From assembly GCA_015066975.1 (NCBI GenBank), contig SVNI01000001.1:152225-216224 (forward strand): DNA of 64,000 bases. The letters are read 5' to 3'. Positions 41,791 to 49,716 of the stretch are shown here, piece after piece. The notes below the pieces were generated by a model. It ran no database searches. It was not told the origin of the DNA and saw only the letters and a list, made by a program, of their open reading frames with translations. This stretch comes from Ruminococcus sp. Its GTDB lineage: Bacteria > Bacillota > Clostridia > Oscillospirales > Ruminococcaceae. A program made the translations under genes and the position numbers. The first letter of the stretch is position 1. Each line of letters opens with the position of its first letter.

Positions 41791-42641
41791 GCCTGATTCT
41801 CCTTTTTTTCAATTGGGAATAATCTGTTGATTTCCTGTTCCATTTCAGAGATTAAGTTTTCAATATCCTCACGCTGGAATCTGGAGTTATACCAGATTTC
41901 GTGCGCTCTGACGGCCTGCCATACCAGCATGGATGCACCGCCGACGGCTGTTTTTCCGAAAGCTCTTGCTTTTTTCATCAGGAGCGTTTCTGTCGGATTG
42001 TAAATCACATCAAATACGGCAGAGCATTTCTGAATCAAGTTATCCCTGACAGGACAGTTATCTGTTTTCGGGAACATGCCGACAGGGGAAGCATTCATGA
42101 TTAAATCAAAAGCTTCGTCGAGCGTATCTGCTGATGCAAGACGGATTTTCGCATCAGGCCGTATGTTTTTGATTTCCTGTACAAGAGTTTCTGCCCGTTG
42201 CTGATTGGGTTCGGAAATCGTCAGTTCTGCGCCTCGGATAACGGCTTCAATTGCCATCATACGGCCGACCCCTCCGCTCCCGATAAGCAGAATTTTTCCG
42301 TTCAGTGCAGGCACGCTTCTGGTAAAGCCGGTACAGTCTGTATTATAGCCATAAGCTTTGCCGTCAGAATTCACCGCCACACAATTGACGGAATGATATA
42401 ATTTTGCAGTCTCATCAAGTTCATCCAGAAAGGGAATTATCTCTGTCTTGTACGGAATGGTGATATTAAAGCCATTTAAGGTTTTCAGTTCCGGAATTCT
42501 TTGTTTCAGTTCTTCCGGAGCAATATCTGTCAGGCTGTAATCTGCCTGTTTTCCGGATAATCTGAATAATCTTTCATGAATCCACGGCGACATGGAATGC
42601 CCCAGCGGATGACCTATCAATGTATAATGCTGATTTGTCAT
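41787..42641 (-). CDS. aroE: Shikimate dehydrogenase
   Basis: NADPH-dependent reduction of 3-dehydroshikimate. 284 aa from ATG 42639-42641 (TTGGAG upstream); an in-frame TTG 18 nt earlier is part of the ribosome site. The substrate site GHPLGHSMSP and the catalytic lysine in NITIPYKTEI are present, as are YGYNTDCTGF and the nucleotide loop GSGGVGRMMA. It starts the aroE-aroK-amidohydrolase-fumarase run. Confidence 0.95.
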   Translation of the reverse strand: MTNQHYTLIGHPLGHSMSPWIHERLFRLSGKQADYSLTDIAPEELKQRIPELKTLNGFNITIPYKTEIIPFLDELDETAKLYHSVNCVAVNSDGKAYGYNTDCTGFTRSVPALNGKILLIGSGGVGRMMAIEAVIRGAELTISEPNQQRAETLVQEIKNIRPDAKIRLASADTLDEAFDLIMNASPVGMFPKTDNCPVRDNLIQKCSAVFDVIYNPTETLLMKKARAFGKTAVGGASMLVWQAVRAHEIWYNSRFQREDIENLISEMEQEINRLFPIEKKENQA

Positions 42642-42752
42642 TGAAAAAACTCCAATCAAAATAAAATATCACTTACTATTTTAGCATATTTGATAGAAAA
42701 AAACAAGTATTTTTGAATAAAAAACAGGAAAATCAATTTTCAGAAAATCATA

Positions 42753-42781
42753 TTGACAAAATCCGCTTTTTAGTGTAAAAT
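42753..42781 (+). promoter_or_regulatory. Promoter of the first phenylacetate-CoA ligase gene
   Basis: -35 TTGACA (42753-42758), 17-bp spacer, -10 TAAAAT (42776-42781). Confidence 0.75.
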
Positions 42782-42841
42782 AGTTATGTATGATTTATCA
42801 TGAAATCCGTGAAATTTTAATCTAAAAGGAGTCTAATTTTT

Positions 42842-44161
42842 ATGTCAGAACCTAGAATCTATCATCCGGAAATGGAATGTATGAATCCGGAAGAAAAAAA
42901 AGCATTGCAGAGTGAACGTCTCCGCAAAACCGTAAAGCATGTCTATGATAATGTTACTCTCTACAGAGAACGCATGGATGCAAAAGGCGTTTCTCCCGAT
43001 GATATTCAGTCTGTTGATGATTTGAAATTACTGCCTTTCACTGAAAAAACAGATTTGAGAGATACGTTTCCGTTCGGACTGTTCGCCGTTCCGAAAGAAC
43101 AGATTGTCAGAATTCAGGGTTCATCCGGTACGACAGGAAAACCTATTGTTTCCGGCTATACTGAAAATGATGTAAAAATCTGGACAGAAATGGTTGCCCG
43201 TGCCATGGCCGGAATCGGTGCAGATGAAAAAGATATCATACAGGTCTGTTACGGATACGGCCTGTTTACCGGCGGACTCGGCGCACATCAGGGCGCAACG
43301 GAAGTCGGCGCAATGGTTATCCCCATGTCAAGCGGAAATACGCAGCGTCAGATTATGATGATGCAGGAACTCGGCAGTACCATTCTTTGCTGTACGCCGT
43401 CCTATGCGGCTTATCTGGGCGAATCCATCCGTGATGCCGGACTCGTTCCCGGAAAAGATATTAAACTCCGTGCCGGACTGTTCGGGGCTGAACCGTGGAC
43501 AGAAGCCATGAGACTCCATATTGAAGAAACTCTCGGCATTGATGCCCGTGATATCTATGGTCTGACTGAAATCGCAGGGCCGGGCGTTGCCTTTGAATGT
43601 CAGGAGAAAAACGGCGCACATATCAATGAAGACCATGTTATCGCAGAAATCATCGACCCCATTACAGAAGAACAGCTTCCTTACGGAACACCCGGCGAAC
43701 TGGTATTCACAACTATCACCAAAGAAGGAATGCCGATGCTCCGTTACAGAACACATGATATCTGTACACTCTATAATGAAAAATGCAAGTGTGGAAGAAC
43801 TACAATTCGTATGGGGCGCATCACAGGCAGAACTGATGATATGATTATTGTCCGTGGGGTGAATGTCTTCCCGTCCCAGATTGAAACCGTTCTGGTGAAA
43901 ACCCCCGGTGTTGCACCGCATTATCAGCTTATTGTTGACAGAGTCAATAATTCTGATACGCTGGAAGTCAAAGTCGAAATGACAGAAGAAATCTTCGCTC
44001 AGACAGACAGCCTCGGCGAAATGCAGAGATTACAGAAATATATCCGTGACCAGATTAAGTCTGTTGTCGGCATTCTGACAAAAGTCACCATTACTGCGCC
44101 GAAATCCCTGCCCCGTTCCGAAGGTAAGGCAAAGCGCGTTATCGACAACAGAAAATTATAA
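42842..44161 (+). CDS. paaK: Phenylacetate-CoA ligase (first copy)
   Basis: AMP-forming ligase that activates phenylacetate, or another arylacetate such as indoleacetate, to the CoA thioester. The 439 aa protein has the P-loop QGSSGTTGKPI, the Y-G-L-TE motif YGLTEIAGPG, the RYRTHDICTL aspartate and the hinge GRITGRTDDMIIVRGVNVFP. A C-terminal lysine in SEGKAKRVID is probably catalytic. In anaerobes with indolepyruvate oxidoreductase, as here, the enzyme can work in either direction of aryl-CoA metabolism. An AAAAGGAG ribosome site precedes the ATG. The ydj-like genes follow after 24 bp and may share the transcript. Confidence 0.92.
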   Translation: MSEPRIYHPEMECMNPEEKKALQSERLRKTVKHVYDNVTLYRERMDAKGVSPDDIQSVDDLKLLPFTEKTDLRDTFPFGLFAVPKEQIVRIQGSSGTTGKPIVSGYTENDVKIWTEMVARAMAGIGADEKDIIQVCYGYGLFTGGLGAHQGATEVGAMVIPMSSGNTQRQIMMMQELGSTILCCTPSYAAYLGESIRDAGLVPGKDIKLRAGLFGAEPWTEAMRLHIEETLGIDARDIYGLTEIAGPGVAFECQEKNGAHINEDHVIAEIIDPITEEQLPYGTPGELVFTTITKEGMPMLRYRTHDICTLYNEKCKCGRTTIRMGRITGRTDDMIIVRGVNVFPSQIETVLVKTPGVAPHYQLIVDRVNNSDTLEVKVEMTEEIFAQTDSLGEMQRLQKYIRDQIKSVVGILTKVTITAPKSLPRSEGKAKRVIDNRKL

Positions 44162-44185
44162 TAATTTGAGGAAAAGGGAAAAACT

Positions 44186-44398
44186 ATGGGTGAACATCAG
44201 GATGAAAATACAGTGAAAATCACAAATGGCGGAGAGGGAAAAAACAAAAATGCAAATGAATATCTGACCGCTGCCGGAGCATTGGGAATTTCTCTTGCTA
44301 CGGTTATCAGCTATACAAACTGGCATTCTATTCTGTGGGCAATACTTCACGGTGCGCTTAACTGGATATATGTGATTTATTATGCAATAAGATATTAA
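44186..44398 (+). CDS. Small membrane protein ahead of the SPFH gene
   Basis: 70 aa with a GAGGAAAAGGGAAAAAC ribosome region. The first 30 residues are charged and polar; residues 33-68 form one or two hydrophobic helices (LTAAGALGISLATVISY; ILWAILHGALNWIYVIYY). No lipobox is seen. It sits 24 bp after paaK and 28 bp before the SPFH gene, so it may be the membrane partner of the SPFH protein. Function unknown. Confidence 0.68.
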   Translation: MGEHQDENTVKITNGGEGKNKNANEYLTAAGALGISLATVISYTNWHSILWAILHGALNWIYVIYYAIRY

Positions 44399-44426
44399 TT
44401 ATAGAACTACAGAAAGGGGCGGAATA

Positions 44427-45446
44427 ATGGGTATCATTCAGGCAACAGCCAATGCGGTCAGCGGTTCTCTTGCATCGCAGTGGCTGGAATATATCGTTTC
44501 TGACCGTATGGATAATAATATTCTTATGACAAGAGGTGTCCGTGTCATCAGAGGCAAAAACGGCAATGAATATTCACGGGTGCAGACTATCTCCAACGGC
44601 TCGAAAATCAAAATTGCGCCGAATCAGCTCATGATACTCTGCGAGGGAGGACAGATTGTCGATTACTGCGCCACAGAAGGAGATTATGAAGTATGGCTTT
44701 CTTCTGCGCCTTCCATGTTCAACGGCGAACTCAGTGCCGCCGTGAAGGAAACATTCCAGCGTATCAAATACGGCGGTCAGCCGTCCGCAAGTCAGGATGT
44801 GTATTTTCTGAACTTACAGGAAATTAAAGGGCTGAAATTCGGCACGAGAAATCCGCTTCAGTATTTTGATAATTTCTATAATGCAGAATTATTTGTCCGC
44901 TGTCACGGGACGTATTCTATCAGGATTTGCGACCCGCTGAAATTTTTTGAAGAAGTCGTCCCGCGAAATGCCGATTATGTTTCCACGCAGGTATTATCTG
45001 ACCAGTGCCTTGAAGAATTTCTCATGGCATTACAGGGCGCAGTCAGCCTGATGTCTCAGGACGGTGTAAGGGTTTCCAATCTGGGGGCGAAAAATCAGGA
45101 GATTGTGAAATATCTGGATACTCAGCTTGATACCGTCTGGAAAGAAAAACGCGGAATTGAATTGGTATCAGTTGGCATCGGCAATATCAGCTATGATGAC
45201 CAGAGCCGGGAGCTTGTCAACCTCCGGAGCAGAAATACTATGATGAATCAGAATCCGGAACAGCCAGAAACATCCAGCATCAATCTCCAGAAGCCGTGGG
45301 CATGTCAGTGCGGTTCACAGAATTATGGAAATTTCTGTTCTGTCTGCGGAAGACAGAAACCACTGCCTCAGCAGTGCTGGACTTGTTCATGCGGTCTGAC
45401 GAATACAGGAAATTTCTGTATCAAATGCGGTAAGAAACGGACTTAG
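44427..45446 (+). CDS. SPFH/Band-7 domain protein with C-terminal zinc ribbons (YdjI-like)
   Basis: The 339 aa protein begins GIIQATANAVSGSLASQWLE, and the SPFH core spans about residues 25-260 (MTRGVRVIRGKNGNEYSRVQ; GGQIVDYCATEGDYEVWLSS). It is followed by two zinc ribbons (WACQCGSQNYGNFCSVCG; WTCSCGLTNTGNFCIKCG). This matches YdjI-like 'virion core protein'-type SPFH proteins. Bacillus YdjI works with YdjG and YdjH as membrane partners of PspA. The next two genes here are YdjG-like and YdjH-like. No PspA gene is in the window. Strong AGAAAGGGGCGG ribosome site. Confidence 0.85.
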   Translation: MGIIQATANAVSGSLASQWLEYIVSDRMDNNILMTRGVRVIRGKNGNEYSRVQTISNGSKIKIAPNQLMILCEGGQIVDYCATEGDYEVWLSSAPSMFNGELSAAVKETFQRIKYGGQPSASQDVYFLNLQEIKGLKFGTRNPLQYFDNFYNAELFVRCHGTYSIRICDPLKFFEEVVPRNADYVSTQVLSDQCLEEFLMALQGAVSLMSQDGVRVSNLGAKNQEIVKYLDTQLDTVWKEKRGIELVSVGIGNISYDDQSRELVNLRSRNTMMNQNPEQPETSSINLQKPWACQCGSQNYGNFCSVCGRQKPLPQQCWTCSCGLTNTGNFCIKCGKKRT

Positions 45447-45469
45447 CAAATTATCATAAGGAGGAAAAT

Positions 45470-46540
45470 ATGAGTTCTGATTCTCAGAATATGTCAAGTG
45501 TGCAGTACAAATGCCCGAACTGTAACGCGGATTTACGGTTCAATCCGAATAAGCAGGGCTTTTCCTGCGAATTCTGTGACAGCTTCTTTACTATCGAAGA
45601 ATGCAAGACCGCCAATGAACAGATGCAGGCAGATGCACAGGAAGCCGCTCCGGCAATGAATGAGTTTGCGGAAGGAAATCAGCTTTATATCTGCCAGAGC
45701 TGTGGTGCGGAATTGATTACGGATAATAATACCACTGCAACAGAATGTGTTTACTGTCATAATCCTGTCGTACTGAAAGGCAGATTATCAGGGGAATACC
45801 GCCCGTCCAGAGTCATTCCTTTCAAAGTTTCGCGTGAAAAGGCTGTAGAGATTTTTAAAAACTGGTGCGGAAACCGGAAATTTCTCCCGAAAAATTTTCT
45901 GTCAGAAAGTCAGCTTCTGCATCTGCACGGGGTTTATGTGCCGTTCTGGGTGGCAGATTGCCATGTCAGCGGCAGAATGAAGGCAGAATGTCATAAAATA
46001 CGCCGCTGGTCATCCGGTGATTATCATTATACAGAGATAAAAGAATATGAAGTCATTCGCAATGCTGAACTGGATTTCGAGGGCATCCCCGCAGATGGAG
46101 AATCTAAAGTGCCGGATGAACTCATGGAAGCTATCGAGCCGTTTGATTATCGCGAGACGGTTGATTTTGAAATGGCCTATCTGAGCGGATTCATGTCTGA
46201 CAAGTATGATGTGAATAAAAATCAGGTGTTTCCGAGAGTCAGAAACAGAGCCGTCAACGGCAGTGACCAGACGCTTCGGTCATCCATGGTGGGATATGAT
46301 TCTGTCAGGGTCATTCAGTCAGATATGAATGTACTGCGGACAAAATGGCAGTATATGCTTCTTCCGGTGTGGTTCATGTCGTATCAGTATCAGGGAAAGC
46401 AGTATGATTTTGCAATTAACGGACAAACCGGGAAACAAGCAGGAACACCACCGCTGGACAGCGGAAAGCTCACAAGGCTCTGTTTAGGAATTACGCTTGG
46501 TGCAATGGTGCTCGGCATACTGGGAGGGCTGCTGCTGTGA
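45470..46540 (+). CDS. TFIIB-type zinc-ribbon membrane protein (YdjG-like)
   Basis: 356 aa with two N-terminal zinc-binding pairs (YKCPNCNADL...SCEFCDSFF, and ICQSCGAEL...ECVYCHNPV). A conserved block RPSRVIPFKVSREKAVEIFK is followed by a long beta-rich middle. A C-terminal membrane helix (LGITLGAMVLGILGGLLL) ends the protein. This order matches YdjG, whose zinc ribbon sits in the cytosol and anchors a membrane-stress complex. The stop overlaps the TPM gene by 4 nt. The role in a membrane-stress or lipid-domain complex is inferred. Confidence 0.85.
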   Translation: MSSDSQNMSSVQYKCPNCNADLRFNPNKQGFSCEFCDSFFTIEECKTANEQMQADAQEAAPAMNEFAEGNQLYICQSCGAELITDNNTTATECVYCHNPVVLKGRLSGEYRPSRVIPFKVSREKAVEIFKNWCGNRKFLPKNFLSESQLLHLHGVYVPFWVADCHVSGRMKAECHKIRRWSSGDYHYTEIKEYEVIRNAELDFEGIPADGESKVPDELMEAIEPFDYRETVDFEMAYLSGFMSDKYDVNKNQVFPRVRNRAVNGSDQTLRSSMVGYDSVRVIQSDMNVLRTKWQYMLLPVWFMSYQYQGKQYDFAINGQTGKQAGTPPLDSGKLTRLCLGITLGAMVLGILGGLLL

Positions 46541-47424
46541 AGAATTATATCATTGCGTTGATGTCTGTATTATGCATGGTACTGTGTTTTTCTGCTGTTC
46601 CGGCATCAGCCGCTGAGATGCAGATTTATGATGAAGGAAACCGCCTGACATCAGAAGAATTTGTAGAGGTCGCAGAACGTCTGAACGAAGCGGCAGAGAA
46701 TATCCATATGAATGTGGTTGCCATTCTGGGAAATCAACAACGTTCCGATACAACAATCGAAAGCATGGCGGATTCTGTTTATGACCAGCTTTACGGAAAT
46801 AAAACAGACGGCATTTGCCTGTATATTGATTTGAGCAGTGCTGCACATCCTTATGATTATATCTCTACTTCCGGACTGGCACAGTTTTATTATACCAACA
46901 GTGACAGAAGCAACAGAATAGATTCTATGCTGTATTCTGTAGAAAAATATCTCTACCCTATCGGAAGGGAAGATGCTGTCGGTGCGCTGAAAGAATTTGC
47001 CAACCAGTTGGAAGATTATTATGAAATCGGCATTCCGGACGAGTACTGGGTGTATGATGATTTATACCATGAATATTATCATGTAGAAAACGGTCAGATA
47101 ATTACCACTTCCGGCAAGCCCTATATCGACAAGGCCAATCTGGTGATAAGCGGTATTATCGGCCTGATTATCGGACTTTGTGCCGCGGCAATTACCAGTG
47201 CGGCAGTCAAGGCGAAGTATAAATTCATATATGCAATTTCACCTACCACGTATCTGAATAAAAAGTCTGTGCGTTATATCGAACAGTCAGACAGATTCAT
47301 CCGGGAACGGACGACAAAAACCCATGTTTCCAGCAGTTCCGGTGGAAGAAGCGGCGGAAGCCATCATCATTCCGGCGGAGGGCACTCCCACGGCGGACAC
47401 GGCGGCGGAGGCCATCACAGATAA
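46537..47424 (+). CDS. TPM-domain membrane protein with His/Gly-rich tail (YdjH-like)
   Basis: The 295 aa protein has a signal peptide (IIALMSVLCMVLCFSAVPASA) and a TPM domain outside the membrane (about 27-165; YDEGNRLTSEEFVEVAERLN, then DGICLYIDLS). A membrane helix lies near 205-228 (ISGIIGLIIGLCAAAITSAA). The cytosolic tail ends in Ser/Gly and about ten histidines (HHHSGGGHSHGGHGGGGHHR), a possible metal-binding stretch. The usual TPM proteins have a Gly/Ser-rich end, and the high histidine count here is notable. It is last in the group and is followed by a terminator. Confidence 0.85.
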   Translation: MKNYIIALMSVLCMVLCFSAVPASAAEMQIYDEGNRLTSEEFVEVAERLNEAAENIHMNVVAILGNQQRSDTTIESMADSVYDQLYGNKTDGICLYIDLSSAAHPYDYISTSGLAQFYYTNSDRSNRIDSMLYSVEKYLYPIGREDAVGALKEFANQLEDYYEIGIPDEYWVYDDLYHEYYHVENGQIITTSGKPYIDKANLVISGIIGLIIGLCAAAITSAAVKAKYKFIYAISPTTYLNKKSVRYIEQSDRFIRERTTKTHVSSSSGGRSGGSHHHSGGGHSHGGHGGGGHHR

Positions 47425-47435
47425 TCAATTTCAGA

Positions 47436-47470
47436 AAATCTATGGCGTGATAACCGCCATAGATTTTTTT
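47436..47470 (+). terminator. Terminator of the ydj-like operon
   Basis: Hairpin AAATCTATGGCG/CGCCATAGATTT followed by T-rich sequence. Confidence 0.88.
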
Positions 47471-47496
47471 GATAACTGATTATTATATTTGCATAT

Positions 47497-47525
47497 TTGA
47501 CAGATAGGCTTTCTGGGTGTATAAT
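47497..47525 (+). promoter_or_regulatory. Promoter of the cysteine-rich ABC transporter operon
   Basis: -35 TTGACA (47497-47502), 17-bp spacer, -10 TATAAT (47520-47525). From the -35 to about 47543 it matches the promoter at 52477 in about 39 of 47 positions, including ATAGG just after the -35 box and AGAAACAGA after the -10 box. Confidence 0.85.
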
Positions 47526-47571
47526 AAATACAGAAACAGAAAATAAAACTTTTACAGAAAGGGGCAGTTTG

Positions 47572-47598
47572 ATGAAGTGCCTGGTAAAACGAATGTGA
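47572..47598 (+). CDS. Possible 8-codon leader peptide
   Basis: ATG at 47572 is preceded by AGAAAGGGGCAG, a better ribosome site than that of the downstream lipoprotein gene. The frame reads MKCLVKRM and stops at 47598. It lies in the 5' leader between promoter and structural gene. A cysteine codon is third. It could couple translation to cysteine or another signal, or be chance; no attenuator hairpin is clear. Confidence 0.35.
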   Translation: MKCLVKRM

Positions 47599-47654
47599 AC
47601 TGAATCGCAGTTTACTGTTTATGAGCTATAGAAAGAAAGGATTTGTGATTTTTT

Positions 47655-48905
47655 ATGAAACAGAATAAGATTATCATCAGTGCCCTTGCACTTGTATTAT
47701 TAACCTCCTTCAGTGCCTGCGGAAATGCGACAGAAGCAACAAATTCCACTGCGGAAAATACCAGTTCTGTCAGCTCCGCGGCCACTGTAGAAACAGAAGC
47801 ACAGGCTGATGCAGATGCTGTATCTTCCGAAGACTGCTGCAAAGATTCCGAAAAGGATTGCTGCAAGGAGGATTCCACTGCTGACTGCTGCGGTTCTGCC
47901 GAAGAAGCTGTTGCTTCTGTGACAGGTCAGCTCGAAAAGACGGATTTTGAACTCGGCCATCTGAATTCAACAGCCCACCTGCTGGCATTCGTCGCAAAGG
48001 AAGAAGGCTTCTTTGAAGAACAGGGTCTGAATGTTACTCTCACACAGTTTTCCAGTGCAGGCGAACTCGCCACAGGACTGGAGTCCGGAAAACTGGATGC
48101 CGCCTTTATCGGTTCTGTACCTTCTCTGACATTCCAAAGTCAGGGGCATGATTTAACCATCTTCGGCGGTGCAATGACCAACGGTCACGGCTATGTCATC
48201 AAGTCCCAGTATACCGAGGGTCTTGATTCCTGGGACATCAGCATTCTGAAAGGCAGAAACGTCGCCTCCGTCAAGAACAGCGTGCAGGATGCAGAATTGC
48301 AGATTCTCCTGAAAAATGCACATATCGAAATCGGAGAGGGCGAAGATAAAGTCAATATTGTATATTTCGACAGCCAGAAAGATGCTTATGCCGCACTTGC
48401 CAACGCTTCGATTGATGCCGCTTCGGTATATTCTCCTTATGCATCACTTGCCGCAAATCAGGGATATGAAATTGTTTACAGATGCTCCGAAGAACCGGCA
48501 CTCGAAAATCAGCCTTGCTGCCGTCAGGTTGCTTTTACCGAAAATCTGAATCAGAATCCCAATACATTCACGGCTTTTGAAAAAGCACTGATTAAAGCCT
48601 ATAAATTCTCACAGGAGAACGAAGAAAAAACAATTCAGGATGTAAAGGTCTATATTGATATTGATGAAGAATTCATCAGAACTGAAGTTTATGGCGGATA
48701 CGGTGCATCCAATCCCGACCCCGACAAGCAGGGAACATCTGCGCTGAAAGATTCTATCGTGGAATTGGGCTATACGGAAGATTATGACATCGACAGCCTG
48801 TACAATACTGACATTTATCAGAACGCACTTTCCGAAATTTTAGCCGAAAATCCTGATGATGCAGTTTATCTTGAATTACAGGAGCATTTCAATGAGTACG
48901 AATAA
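47655..48905 (+). CDS. ABC transporter substrate-binding lipoprotein (SsuA/TauA type) with Cys-rich N-terminus
   Basis: The 416 aa protein has a lipoprotein signal peptide (LALVLLTSFSAC, lipid Cys22), then a Ser/Thr/Ala-rich linker. Three Asp-Cys-Cys motifs follow at Cys61-62, 69-70 and 78-79. The NMT1/SsuA-like binding domain spans about 95-416 (LGHLNSTAHLLAFVAKEEGF; GKLDAAFIGSVPSLTFQ; FDSQKDAYAALANASIDAAS). Another Cys-Cys pair lies at 289-290. The usual ligands of the family are sulfonates, nitrate or thiamine precursors. The vicinal cysteines suggest metal or thiol binding, which is not a normal trait of the family. The ATPase gene overlaps its end by 14 nt. Confidence 0.86.
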   Translation: MKQNKIIISALALVLLTSFSACGNATEATNSTAENTSSVSSAATVETEAQADADAVSSEDCCKDSEKDCCKEDSTADCCGSAEEAVASVTGQLEKTDFELGHLNSTAHLLAFVAKEEGFFEEQGLNVTLTQFSSAGELATGLESGKLDAAFIGSVPSLTFQSQGHDLTIFGGAMTNGHGYVIKSQYTEGLDSWDISILKGRNVASVKNSVQDAELQILLKNAHIEIGEGEDKVNIVYFDSQKDAYAALANASIDAASVYSPYASLAANQGYEIVYRCSEEPALENQPCCRQVAFTENLNQNPNTFTAFEKALIKAYKFSQENEEKTIQDVKVYIDIDEEFIRTEVYGGYGASNPDPDKQGTSALKDSIVELGYTEDYDIDSLYNTDIYQNALSEILAENPDDAVYLELQEHFNEYE

Positions 48906-49716
48906 AATAGAAATTAAAAATCTGACAGTACACTATGCTGAAAAAAATAAAAAATTCATGGCTCTGCATGATGTGAATTTCAATGTCAATCAAGGCGAAT
49001 TCGTCAGCATTGTGGGCGCATCCGGATGCGGAAAGTCTACACTGCTGAGTGTTCTGGAAGGTATCTATCAGGAATTTGACGGCGAAATTCTCATAGACGG
49101 AAAACCTCTGGAAGGGACAGGAAAAGAAAGAGGCGTTGTTTTTCAGCATTATTCGCTGTTTCCGTGGATGACGACCAGAAAGAACATTGCATTCGGCATC
49201 AAGCAGGTCAGAAAGAATCTCTCGAAAGCCGAACGTCTGCAAATTGCAGATGAATTTCTCGAAAAAGTCGGCCTCGGAGATTTCGGGAATAAATATCCGT
49301 CACAGCTTTCCGGCGGTATGCAGCAGAGAGCCGCTATCGCAAGAGCACTCGCAATGGATACGGATATTTTATTAATGGATGAGCCGTTCAGTGCTATCGA
49401 CCCGAAAAACAGAGTGGTTCTGCAAGAATTATTATTAAAGCTCTGGGAAGGCACTGGCGAAACTGCCGAAACCAGAAAAACTGTTGTTTTTGTCACACAT
49501 GATATTGATGAAGCAATTTTATTATCCGACCGGATTGTTGTGCTGACATCCCATCCCGGAACAGTTTCCGAAATCGTGAAAGTACCTTTTGCACGTCCCC
49601 GGAATCGTTCCGAACTGGTGCAGACGCTGGAATACAACAAGTTTCGAAATAAATTATTAAGCTTATTCTATGAAGATATTACAAGTAAAATCGGCGGGGA
49701 GGAAGTCGTTTTATGA
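48892..49716 (+). CDS. ABC transporter ATPase (SsuB/TauB type)
   Basis: 274 aa from ATG 48892 (CAGGAGCATT upstream), overlapping the lipoprotein gene by 14 nt. Walker A GASGCGKST, Q-loop VVFQHYSLFPWMT, signature LSGGMQQRAAIARAL and Walker B ILLMDEPFSAID are complete. The block DIDEAILLSDRIVVLTSHPG is typical of nitrate/sulfonate/taurine importers. It energises the adjacent permease. Confidence 0.92.
   Translation: MSTNKIEIKNLTVHYAEKNKKFMALHDVNFNVNQGEFVSIVGASGCGKSTLLSVLEGIYQEFDGEILIDGKPLEGTGKERGVVFQHYSLFPWMTTRKNIAFGIKQVRKNLSKAERLQIADEFLEKVGLGDFGNKYPSQLSGGMQQRAAIARALAMDTDILLMDEPFSAIDPKNRVVLQELLLKLWEGTGETAETRKTVVFVTHDIDEAILLSDRIVVLTSHPGTVSEIVKVPFARPRNRSELVQTLEYNKFRNKLLSLFYEDITSKIGGEEVVL

Noticed and set aside
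43328..43921. 197-codon minus-strand frame inside the first phenylacetate-CoA ligase gene
   Set aside because: It is a shadow of the ligase reading frame with His/Cys/Phe-rich composition and no start context.
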